Shown here: in pieces, positions 10,000 to 19,310 of the stretch
How the letters are laid out: every line of letters starts with the position of its first letter
How positions within the stretch are numbered: the first letter of the stretch is position 1
Origin: Rana temporaria
Taxonomy: Eukaryota > Chordata > Amphibia > Anura > Ranidae
Reading direction: 5' to 3'
NCBI RefSeq assembly: GCF_905171775.1
Contig: NC_053490.1
Coordinates: forward strand, 33,452,006-33,516,005
Length of the DNA stretch: 64,000 nt
Notes under the pieces: generated by a model
What the model saw: the letters and a program-made list of their open reading frames with translations, nothing else
What the model was told of the DNA's origin: nothing
The model's database searches: none
Made by a program: the position numbers and the translations under genes

Positions 10000-12900
10000 A
10001 TGGTTGGAAGCAATTTCACTAAGTCTGAGGAAAAGTTGCTGATTTGTGTAAGTATTTTGACCACCGTTATTTCATCATCTTCAACTGCATTTTAGTCTAG
10101 TTTAAAAGTTAGTATATATGATCAGATATTAGTATTTCACAAAAAATGTGTCTCCTGCTTTTACAAAACTACAAGTCCCAGCATGCCTGGACAGCTGCAG
10201 ACACCCTGGTTGGCAAATGTGTATTTAGGCACTTTTCCTTGTTATTTAGCATAATGAATTTAACATTTTTTTGGACATAGGACGTATGCGAACGTCCTGA
10301 CTTCAGTGTCCTCAAGGCCCAAGGACGTTCGAATACATATTGCCCTTTAGATGTTGCAGAACTACAACTTCCAGCATGACTGGGAATGCTGGCACTTCTA
10401 GTATTGTAAGTTCTGCAGGCCCACATTTTTCAGGCCTTTATGCACGGGTCTCTAAACTGTGGCACCCTAGATGCAGCAAAAGTAAAATTCTTAGCATGCA
10501 CTGACAGACCGTGGCTGATGGGAGTAGTAGTTTTGCAACAGCTGGAGGTGGACTGGTCTTGAAACCCAGAGTTAGGTAACAAACCCGTAGTGTTTTGCAA
10601 CCATTCTGCCTCCAGCTGTTTTTTTCCTGTTGAAAAGCCTGTGGCGTGCAAAACACAACCCAAAAACTCCACCCGGTGCAAGGAAAAATTTGCACACACC
10701 TAAAGAGTGACATCACAAAAAACTGCGACGGTTGCATACGTCAGTGGTCCTCCGAAAAGGTCCCGTCTCTGACCCCCCGGGGCGTTAGGCTCCTGACAGG
10801 GAAAAGAGTTACTGTGGTCCATACAGCCGAAGCCATATGGACCCATCTCGGTCCAAGCAGCGCAATCAACACGCGAACAACACGCGACCATTTCCTGGAC
10901 CCTTGCCAGTTTCCAACTTTATGATCGCAACGCAATCGCAGAGCAAGATGGGTGGAAGTAATTTCACTGTATCTGAGGAAAATTTGCTGATTTGTGTAAG
11001 TATTTCGACCACTGTTATTTCATTATCTTCAACTGCATTTTAGTCTAGTTTAAAAGTTAGTATATATGATCAGATATTAGTATTTCACAAAAAATGTGTC
11101 TCCTGCTTTTACAAAACTACAAGTCCCAGCATGCCTGGACAGCTGCAGACACCCTGGTTGGCAAATGTGTATTTAGGCACTTTTCCTTGTTATTTAGCAT
11201 AATGAATTTAACATTTTTTTGGACATAGGACGTATGCGAACGTCCTGACTTCAGTGTCCTCAAGGCCCAAGGACGTTCGAATACATATTGCCCTTTAGAT
11301 GTTGCAGAACTACAACTTCCAGCATGCCTGGGAATGCTGGCACTTCTAGTATTGCAAGTTCTGCAGGCCCCCATTTTTCAGGCCTTTATCCACGGGTCTC
11401 TAAACTGTGGCACCCTAGATGCAGCAAAAGTAAAATTCTTAGCATGCACCGACAGACCGTGGCTGATGGGAGTAGTAGTTTTGCAACAGCTGGAGGTGGA
11501 CTGGTCTTGAAACCCAGAGTTAGGTAACAAACCCGTAGTGTTTTGCAACCATTCTGCCTCCAGCTGTTTTTTTCCTGTTGAAAAGCCTGTGGCGTGCAAA
11601 ACACAACCCAAAAACTCCACCCGGATGCAGTGAAAAATGTGCACACACCTAAAGAGTGACATCACAAAAAACTGCGACGGGTACATACGTCAGTGGCCCT
11701 CCGAAAAGGTCCCGTCTCTGACCCCCCGGGGCGTTAGGCTCCTGACAGGGAAAAGAGTTAGCAACGCATATCTCCCCTATACGTGTATCCTGTGTTGTTA
11801 ATATATTCATAATTATGCAAATGATAATGGCTGCTATATTTATGCAAAAAAGGTGGCGACCGAAATGGCAGGATATAAAATCTGTCATGTTACCCCGTCA
11901 TTGATTAATAAGGCGAGAATGCTTCCAATTGTTGAATAGCATACATTTACGTCATATATCCATAAGGCTGTCAACAGAAGTATTACAATATACTTTGTTC
12001 TTCATCTTGCAGAAGTTCCTGGAAACAGGATACGATAAGCTGCGGAGGCAGCCAGAGAAAAGGGCTGTGGTCAGCGCCCTAATCGCTGACTTTGGCGGCC
12101 AACACGACCACAATGCGATTGTGAAGAAGTGGTCTGACCTGAAGAGGCGCCAAATGGATCAGGTCAGACGTCTTCGGGCTAAATATCATCCAGGTAAGTT
12201 ATTGTTGACAGTTATGTTTTTTTTTTAAAAAGTGTATTTTGTGCGTGAACTCGAAAGAGAGAGGAGCCGGCCTGCAGGAGTTGGGAGGCCTCCCCCAGAG
12301 GCAATCTGCCACCTTTCTCCATGCCCCGGTTGGCAATGGCGGGGGTGAGGGGGTCCTCCCAACCTCGCATAGCACACCCACCAGGGGCGGGGCTGAGACC
12401 ACCAAACTCAATTCACAGGTAGCCGAGAGCGGGATCCGAACCCCTAGCTGCAGAGGTGAATCACTTGTCAGTGCAGTGGCAATCGCGTGGAGCCACTGCA
12501 GCTCCTTTGGTGACAGTTATGTAAGGTCATATGTAATTCATGTAAGGTCAGATGTTGTTAACCAAGATGCCATGTTGTGCTAACATATATCACCACCAGC
12601 CAAGGTATTCATAGTACTGTTGAAAAAAGACATGGGACAGCAGACAGGAACACAGAAGTTATGTGGGAACATACTTTTCCCATTGCTTTGCATGGGACTT
12701 TAAAGAAAAACCCCGACCATGGCAAGTGGGGGTGGGTAAGGGTTAAACCACCTATCCTATGTTTGTGGCTGACATATAAGTAACCTGTGTGCCAAGTTTC
12801 ATATAAATATCTTTAGCCGTTTGTACGTGATGCTGGAACATACATACATACATACATTTATGCACACACACACGTTGAGTTTATATATATAGATTACCAC

Positions 12901-15403
12901 TAAATTCCTGTGTTAGGAGTGGGGTTGTTATAGTAATCCCGTGTGCTCCATCAGGCCCTTTTTTTAACATGAGATGGTCTGAACAAAACAAAGGAGACAA
13001 AAACAGCTCATTTTAACATGGTGGCATCCCAGCTCACGCTCAGTCCCCTGTAGTGCCCACAAGACCCTTTAATATAACATTGTCCCATTGGTTAACTGTC
13101 TATATAAATCAATTTGTATTCATATACAATACAGCAGAGTACACAGAATTTGCATACGTCATTAGAAAACATTTTTATAATATATGAACATTGTGTTATT
13201 ATAGGAGCTCCAATGCCAGTTGTGCGCGCCAAGCGCAGAAGGCGCCAGGCCGATGAGGAGGAGGAGGAGGATGCGGCAGAGGAGGATGCGGCAGAGGAGG
13301 AGATGGATGAGGAGGAGCAGCCAGGGCCCTCCCACTCCCCAACCCCAGCTCCTGTTGAGGAGCAAGCTGAGGAGCTTCCCCCCCCCACCACCCCAACTTC
13401 TCAAGCAGAAGAGCAGGAGGAAGAGAGCGGTCCTGTGAGCCTCGTTCAGGAAGGTAAATATGTGCACAATGATTAATAACATTTCAACAACAAAATGTAG
13501 ATATAAAAATGGACAACATATAAAGCGCACCTGTCAGATTGTAGAACCATAATATGGTATTGATGCTAGAAGTATACAGGTAGTGCATAATTATTAGGCA
13601 AGTTGTATTTTTGAGGATTCATTTTATTATTGAACAACAACCATGTTCTCAATGAACCCCAAAAACTCATTAATATCAAAGCTGAATTTTTTTGGAAGTA
13701 GTTTTTAGTTTGTTTTTAGTGTTAGTTATTTTCGGGGGATATCTGTGTGTGCAGGTGACTACTATTACTGTGCAGAATTATTAGGCAACTTAACCAAAAA
13801 ATAAATAGATACCCATTTCAATGATTTATTTATAACAGTGAAACCAATATAACATCTCAACATTCACAAATACACATTTCTGACATTTAAAAACAAAACA
13901 AAAACAAATCAGTGACCAATATAGCCACCTTTCTTTGCAAGGACACTCAAAAGCCTGACATCCATGGATTCTGTCAGTGTTTTGATCTGTTCACCATCAA
14001 CATTGCGTGCAGCAGCAACCACAGCCTCCCAGACACTGTTCAGAGAGGTGTACTGTTTTCCCTCCTTGTAAATCCCACATTTGATGATGGACCACAGGTT
14101 CTCAATGGGGTTCAGATCAGGTGAACAAGGAGGCCATGTCATTACTTTTTTTTATTTACCCTTTCTTGCCAGCCACGCTGTGGAGTACTTTGACGCGTGT
14201 GATGGAGCATTGTCCTGCATGAAAATCATGTTTTTCTTGAAGGATGGTGACTTTTTCCTGTACCACTGCTTGAAGAAGGTCTCTTCCATAATCTGGCAGT
14301 AGGACTGGGAGTTGAGCTTGACTCCATCCTCAATCCGAAAAGGCCCCACAAGCTCATCTTTGATGATACCAGCCCAAACCAGTACTCCACCACCACCTTG
14401 CTGGCGTCTGAGTCGGACTGGAGCTCCCTGCCCTTTACCAATCCAGCCACGGGCTCTTCCATCTGGCCCATCAAGACTCTCTCATTTCAGCAGTCCATAA
14501 AACCTTAGAAAAATCTTTCTTGAGATATTGATTGGCACAGTCTTGACGTTGCAGCTTGTGTGTCTTGTTCAGTGGTCATCGTCTTTCAGCCTTTCTTACC
14601 TTGGCCATGTCTCTGGGTATTGCACACCTTGTGCTTTTGGGCACCCCAGTGATGTTGCAGCTCTGAAATATGGCCAATCTTGTGGCAAGTGGCATCTTGG
14701 CAGCTGCACGCTTAACTTTTCTCAGTTCATGGGCAGTTATTTTGCACCTTTGTTTTTCCACACGCTTCTTTTGTTTGATGATCACGCTTCAGAAGCTTTG
14801 CAACTTTAAGAGTGCTGCATCCCTCTGCTAGATATCTCTTTTTTTTGGACTTTTCAGAGTCTGTCAAATCCTTCTTTTGGCCCATTTTGCCAAAGAAAAG
14901 GAAATTGACTAATAATTATGCACACCTGATATAGAGTGTTGATGTCATTAGACCACACACCTTCTCATTACAGAGATGTACATTACCTAATATGCCTAAT
15001 CTGTAGTAGGCTTTCGAGCCTATACAGCTTGGAGTAAGACAACATGCATAAAGAGGATGATGTGGTCCAAATACTCATTTGCCTAATAATTCTGCACTCC
15101 CGGGATGTGTTAGACACATAACAAGTGTATACACATGATAATGATTGATTAATAAGCAAAAAAAAATATTTTATTTATTTGGTAACGTTATTTGAAATCC
15201 AAATCTTTTTTTATTATATCCTAAAAGCATCAAGAGATCTGAGGAGGCAGAACAGACTCATCGAAAAGACCCACCAGAGGATCCTGCAAAACCAGCGGAA
15301 GATGAGCTACCTCACCCAACAAAATGCTCTGCTAGAGCAGCAGCTATCGGGTCATATTGCGGAACTGCACCGCATTCAGAAACGCATTGATAGCTATATT
15401 TAA
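10000..15403 (+). CDS. Myb/SANT-like DNA-binding protein, four exons, inside the hAT element
   Basis: The exons are 10,000-10,047, 12,013-12,193, 13,205-13,453 and 15,228-15,403, totalling 654 nt or 217 codons plus stop. All introns begin GT (GTAAGT, GTAAGT, GTAAAT) and end AG, and phases 0, 1 and 1 match at every junction. Residues 4-75 form a Myb/SANT-like domain of the kind found in NAIF1-type and Harbinger accessory proteins (SEEKLLIC then KFLETGYDKL, DFGGQHDHNAIVKKWSDLKR). Then comes a basic RAKRRRRQ patch that could be a nuclear signal, an acidic Glu-rich and Pro-rich linker, and a C-terminal coiled coil (about 159-217: IEKTHQRILQNQ, LLEQQLSGHIAEL). It probably binds the transposon ends or the transposase in the nucleus; that is inference from Harbinger Myb-like proteins. 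Introns 2 and 3 hold later insertions that leave the exons intact. Confidence 0.78.
10168..10379 (+). promoter_or_regulatory. Two STAF/ZNF143-like motifs, copy A
   Basis: ACTACAAGTCCCAGCATGCC at 10,168-10,187 closely fits the long vertebrate STAF/ZNF143 site (ACTACAAnTCCCAGnATGC). A weaker version, ACTACAACTTCCAGCATG, lies at 10,361. They are in intron 1, downstream of exon 1A and upstream of exon 1B. Confidence 0.5.
10948..10995 (+). CDS. Alternative first exon (1B) of the Myb-like gene
   Basis: This duplicated first exon is also 48 nt, begins with ATG and ends at a GTAAGTATT donor in phase 0, so it can splice to exon 2 at 12,013 in frame. It encodes MGGSNFTVSEENLLIC instead of the exon 1A version MVGSNFTKSEEKLLIC. 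The start of the Myb domain therefore differs by a few residues, losing two lysines. I cannot tell which exon is used. Confidence 0.65.
11116..11328 (+). promoter_or_regulatory. Two STAF/ZNF143-like motifs, copy B
   Basis: These are duplicates of the copy A sites: ACTACAAGTCCCAGCATGCC at 11,116-11,135 and ACTACAACTTCCAGCATGCC at 11,309-11,328. The second is a better match here than in copy A. Confidence 0.5.
12240..12510 (-). mobile_element. Probable tRNA-derived SINE in intron 2
   Basis: On the minus strand there is a B-box-like GGTTCGGATCC (12,432-12,442) about 50 nt downstream of an A-box-like TGGCTCCACGC (near 12,492). This is the spacing of a tRNA-type internal promoter. The body that follows is GC-rich. 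I do not recognise the family. Confidence 0.4.
12690..12897 (+). mobile_element. RTE-type LINE 3' end or SINE sharing it
   Basis: GTGCCAAGTTTCATATAAAT, followed by a CATA/CACA-rich tail and ATATATA, is the typical 3' end of RTE-group LINEs and of SINEs that borrow their tail. Only about 200 bp is present. The tail contains a (CATA)n and (CA)n microsatellite. Confidence 0.45.
13577..15103 (-). mobile_element. Tc1-type transposon in intron 3
   Basis: It starts after TA (13,575-13,576) with CAGGTAGTGCATAATTATTA and ends with the inverted counterpart CTAATAATTCTGCACTCC near 15,103. The right end has lost the exact terminal bases. It is a full-length (1.5 kb) Tc1 copy on the minus strand, lying between exons 3 and 4 of the Myb-like gene without touching either. 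Confidence 0.85.
13905..14884 (-). pseudogene. Tc1 transposase, broken
   Basis: The transposase is spread over several frames. An N-terminal piece carries the helix-turn-helix region (14,576-14,785, HELRKVKRAAAKMPLATRL). The middle DDE part has IFMQDNAPSHASKYS. The C-terminal part has PPCSPDLNPIENLWSIIK, ending RLLSVLAKKGGYIGH near 13,909. Multiple stops and frameshifts separate them, so the copy is dead. Family assignment from the DNAPSHAS and SPDLNPIENLW boxes is secure. Confidence 0.85.
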
Positions 15404-15415
15404 ATTTATTTTTGT

Positions 15416-15421
15416 ATTAAA
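15416..15421 (+). terminator. Possible polyadenylation signal of the Myb-like gene
   Basis: ATTAAA, the commonest variant of the AATAAA signal, lies 13 nt after the stop codon at 15,403. T-rich DNA follows. Confidence 0.4.
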
Positions 15422-15426
15422 AATTC

Positions 15427-17199
15427 TTATTTTTTGGAAATGTTTCATTTCTTTTTGAGATAGAGTTGTAGGTTTTTCAACACATCTAACTTCACATCAA
15501 ACAAATCAACATCAACACATTTAACTTCATAATAAGCAAAAACATTTTATACTATTATTTTATTTAACATTAACCTAGGACAAACTAAAGCACACGACAC
15601 AGACACGACGAACACAAAATAAACTGTTGAAAAATGAACATAACAAAAGCAACAATATATATATATATACAAAGAGAGAGAGAGGGAGAGCAAGAAAGAG
15701 AGAGAATGCAGATGAGCTCTTGCAGACAGCCCAATGGTTGCAGTATAAATGCCGCAAAACAGGGTTTAACATAAGGTTCATTGTTATAGTTACACTTGCT
15801 GTTTAGATCCGGTCTGGTAGCTTGTAGCGGAGGCTGTTGGTGGATCCGCTGTGCCAGAGAGGTCATGAAGCTTTACTCAGCATGGAGGCAGCAGCAGGAG
15901 TATTAAAATATAATATAACTAGACAATGCATTTCCTGAGGAAAATGCGAGTGGGAATGCTGAATAGCTTAATTGGTGAGCCCCTTGCCAAAGACATTCAC
16001 CATAACCACTACACTATCTTTAGGACACACAGCTTCTTTCTCTATCTGCAAAGTATAGAGTATGCTGACTTCCTGGTCGCCCCTCCCCCCTCAATAGGTT
16101 TCCCCTCCCCCCCAGGTCAGTGAGGAGGAATATTGCACTGAGGTCAGGAAAGTTATTTATGGAAAGAAATAACATTACAAACGCTTTTAATTCACAGATC
16201 TAATACATGATTTAAGCCTCCAAACAAAGCTTAATAAATCCTCAAACGTACATGCAATTGATACAACGACTACACCGTTTGAAATACACGGCCCTTGTAA
16301 ACGCATCGATATGAAATTTATGTAGATAAACTTAAAAATGTGGCCATGTCTGCGATTTAGAAAAGAGCGTCTTTGTGAGTTCTGCAGCAACATTTTTTAG
16401 ATAATTTCACATGAGAGTCTATGAGACATAATTTCTGGCTGTTGCTCCAATAACTAAAACTAAAATACGTATCGCAGAATTGGTCACATTGCCATAAACC
16501 AGACAAGCATAGCTACGTTTTGATATAAAAATTGTGTATGAAAAGTAGATCTTGTGGGCGTGAGACCAATTTGTTTCGCCTTTTTGTAAAGATATTTTTA
16601 ATTACAAAGATCTCCAATGTTAAGGTCACATGACAGACTCTAAATCCCCTCCATAGGATTACATTATAACCTATTGCATTTTTGTGAAAAATTCGCAAAA
16701 CGTAAATTGCGTTTTCACCAAAAAATTGTAAACGATAACGATCTGAAAAGTCATAGCCGGATAGCTAAATATTTTGTGACCGCTTTAAAGTTTTTTCAGT
16801 GTCTGTAAGTGAAAGTATGAAGTAGCTGAAACTTTTGGCAGGGCATGTGAATTCAAAGGGGAAAAGGATGTTCTCATTGACTTCAATGTTAAAAAAAAGG
16901 GTCTAAAAGCTTAAAATTTATAAAAGTGTAAAAAGTAGAAAAAAACTTGAAGAAGTCCCATCATTAGCTGAACGAGACGAACATTTTTACAGTTGAATGG
17001 TCTCAATAGCTGAAAGTATGCCGAAGTTACGCAGAACCAAAAAACGTAAGGAATAATAAGATTACTAAATTTACGTATATCAATACTGGAAATGTTTATT
17101 AAAGCATTCACACTAATTAAGATTAATACATTTACGGGTATCCATACTGGGAATGCTTATTAAAGCATTCCCACTAAGTATCACACAGGCATGATTTAC
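15427..17199. other. Noncoding hAT interior, possible Helitron-like segment
   Basis: No coding sequence is visible. An (AT)n/(AG)n microsatellite lies at 15,654-15,705. Two hairpins of the type GGGAATGCTT-ATTAA-AGCATTCCC occur near 17,085 and 17,148, the first followed by CTAAT. Similar GGGAATGCT sequence occurs near 15,952. This resembles a non-autonomous Helitron 3' end, but I could not fix a 5' end. Confidence 0.35.
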
Positions 17200-17329
17200 A
17201 AGCAGTAGTGGTAATAGTAATACATAGCATAAAAACACTTGGGGAATACTTTACAGCATCAGTAGTGGTCATAGTAGTCAATAGTGTACCAAAAAATTGG
17301 GACACAGGTGTCTTGACTGAGCTGTAATA

Positions 17330-18615
17330 GTAGTAGTAGACATTGACAATACAGTGTCAAATCACTCGGGCAAGAGGTGCCATGATGAACAGCAGTCTTA
17401 ATAAGAGTATATAGGGTGTGAAATAATTGCTGACATAGGTGTCTTGACTGGGCAGCAGAAGCAGCAGTAGTAGTATTAGCAGTAGTAGTTAATACAGAGT
17501 CATATCACTTGGGCAGGAGGTGCCATGATGAACAGCAGTATTAATAAGAGTATATAGGGTGTGAAATAACTGCTGACATAGGTGTCTTGACTGGGCAGCA
17601 GAAGCAGCAGTAGTAGTATTAACAGTAGTAGTTGACACAGAGTCATATCACTTGGGCAGGAGGTGCCATGATGAACAGCAGTATTAATAAGAGTATATAG
17701 GGTGTGAAATAACTGCTGACATAGGTGTCTTGACTGGGCAGCAGAAGCAGCAGTAGTAGTATTAACAGTAGTAGTTGACACAGAGTCATATCACATGGGC
17801 AGGAGGTGCCATGATGAACAGCAGTAGGAATAGGAGTATATAGAGTGTCAAATAACTGCTGACATAGGTGTCTTGACTGGGCAGCAGCAGCAGCAGAAGC
17901 AGCAGTAGTAGTATTAACAGTAGTAGTTGATACAGAGTCATATCACATGGGCAGGGGGTGCCATGATGAACAGCAGTAGGAATAGGAGTATATAGAGTGT
18001 CAAATAACTGCTGACATAGGTGTCTTGACTGGGCAGCAGCAGCAGCAGAAGCAGCAGTAGTAGTATTAACAGTAGTAGTTGACACAGAGTCATATCACTT
18101 GGGCAGGAGGTGCCATGATGAACAGCAGTATTAATAAGAGTATATAGGGTGTGAAATAACTGCTGACATAGGTGTCTTGACTGGGCAGCAGAAGCAGCAG
18201 TAGTAGTATTAACAGTAGTAGTTGACACAGAGTCATATCACTTGGGCAGGAGGTGCCATGATGAACAGCAGTATTAATAAGAGTATATAGGGTGTGAAAT
18301 AACTGCTGACATAGGTGTCTTGACTGGGCAGCAGAAGCAGCAGTAGTAGTATTAACAGTAGTAGTTGATACAGAGTCATATCACATGGGCAGGAGGTGCC
18401 ATGATGAACAGCAGTAGGAATAGGAGTATATAGAGTGTCAAATAACTGCTGACATAGGTGTCTTGACTGGGCAGCAGCAGAAGCAGCAGTAGTAGTATTA
18501 ACAGTAGTAGTTGATACAGAGTCATATCACTTGGGCAGGAGGTGCCATGATGAACAGCAGTATTAATAAGAGTATATAGGGTGTGAAATAACTGCTGACA
18601 TAGGTGTCTTGACTG
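17330..18615. repeat. Minisatellite, unit 143-152 bp
   Basis: About eight units are anchored on GGGCAGGAGGTGCCATGATG at 17,511, 17,654, 17,797, 17,949, 18,101, 18,244, 18,387 and 18,533. Spacing is 143, 143, 152, 152, 143, 143 and 146. The length differences come from 3-bp steps in an internal (GCA)n/(GTA)n tract. Degenerate units precede it from about 17,200. Open frames across it are by-products of the repeat. Confidence 0.9.
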
Positions 18616-19245
18616 ATCCAGAGGAGTCATGGGAGAAAATCATGTGGTCAGATGAGACTATAATATAACTTTTTGATCATAATTTCACTAACCGTGTTCG
18701 GAGGAAGAATAATGATGAGTACCATGCCAAGAACGCCATCCCTAATGTGAAGCATGGGGGTGGTAGCATCATGCTTTGGTGGTGTTTTTCTGCACATGGG
18801 ACAGGGTGACTGCACTGTATTAAGGAGAGGATGACCGTGGCCATGTATTGCGAGATTTTGGGCAACAACCTCCTTCCCTGAGTTAGAGCTTTGAAGATGG
18901 GTCGAGGCTGGGTCTTCCAACATGACAATGACCCAAAGCACACAGCCAGGATAATCAAGGATTGGCTCTGTAAGGAGCATATCAAGGTTCTGGCGTGGCC
19001 TAGCCAGTCTCCAGACCTAAACCCAATAGAGAATCTTTGGAGGGAGCTCAAACTCCGTGTTTCTCAGCGAGAGCCCAGAAACATGACTGATGTAGAGAAG
19101 ATCTGTGTGGAGGAGTGGGCCAAAATCCCTCCTCCAGTGTGTGCAAAGCTGGTGTAAAACTACAAGAAAGGTTTGACCGCTGTAATTGCAAAGAAAGCCT
19201 ACTGTACCAAATATTAACATTGATTTTCTCTGATGTTAAAATAGT
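18615..19245 (+). pseudogene. Tc1-type transposase fragment (3' half)
   Basis: The fragment covers the DDE half of a second, different Tc1 family. The encoded sequence includes GWVFQHDNDPKHTARIIKDW, LAWPSQSPDLNPIENLWREL and CVEEWAKIPPPVCAKLV, and ends at an early stop. The 5' half and both termini are missing. It starts abruptly at the end of the minisatellite, suggesting the two share a rearrangement breakpoint. Confidence 0.85.
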
Positions 19246-19310
19246 TATATTCAGCACTGTAAATACATCAGGTCCGGGGCTTTATCAGGGAATGCATGAC
19301 AAGGGACCCT

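Larger units (their letters stand above)
9925..11760 (+). repeat. Direct duplication of about 890 bp containing exon 1 of the Myb-like gene
   Basis: Copy A is 9,925-10,811 and copy B 10,872-11,760, offset by about 947 bp and nearly identical over most of their length. Each contains a leader (CGCGACCATTTCCTGGA), a 48-nt first exon with its GTAAGT donor, and the start of the intron with STAF-like motifs. Differences include TTGGAAGC against GTGGAAGT in the exon. B is followed directly by unduplicated intron. Confidence 0.85.

Noticed and set aside
13114..13530. Independent gene on either strand at the Glu-rich segment
   Set aside because: The plus-strand frame is best explained as exon 3 of the Myb-like gene (acceptor ATAG at 13,204, donor GTAAAT at 13,454). 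The minus-strand Ser-rich frame is its mirror.
17500..18630. Several 84-99-codon minus-strand frames rich in Leu/Thr
   Set aside because: They repeat with the minisatellite period and contain no domain.
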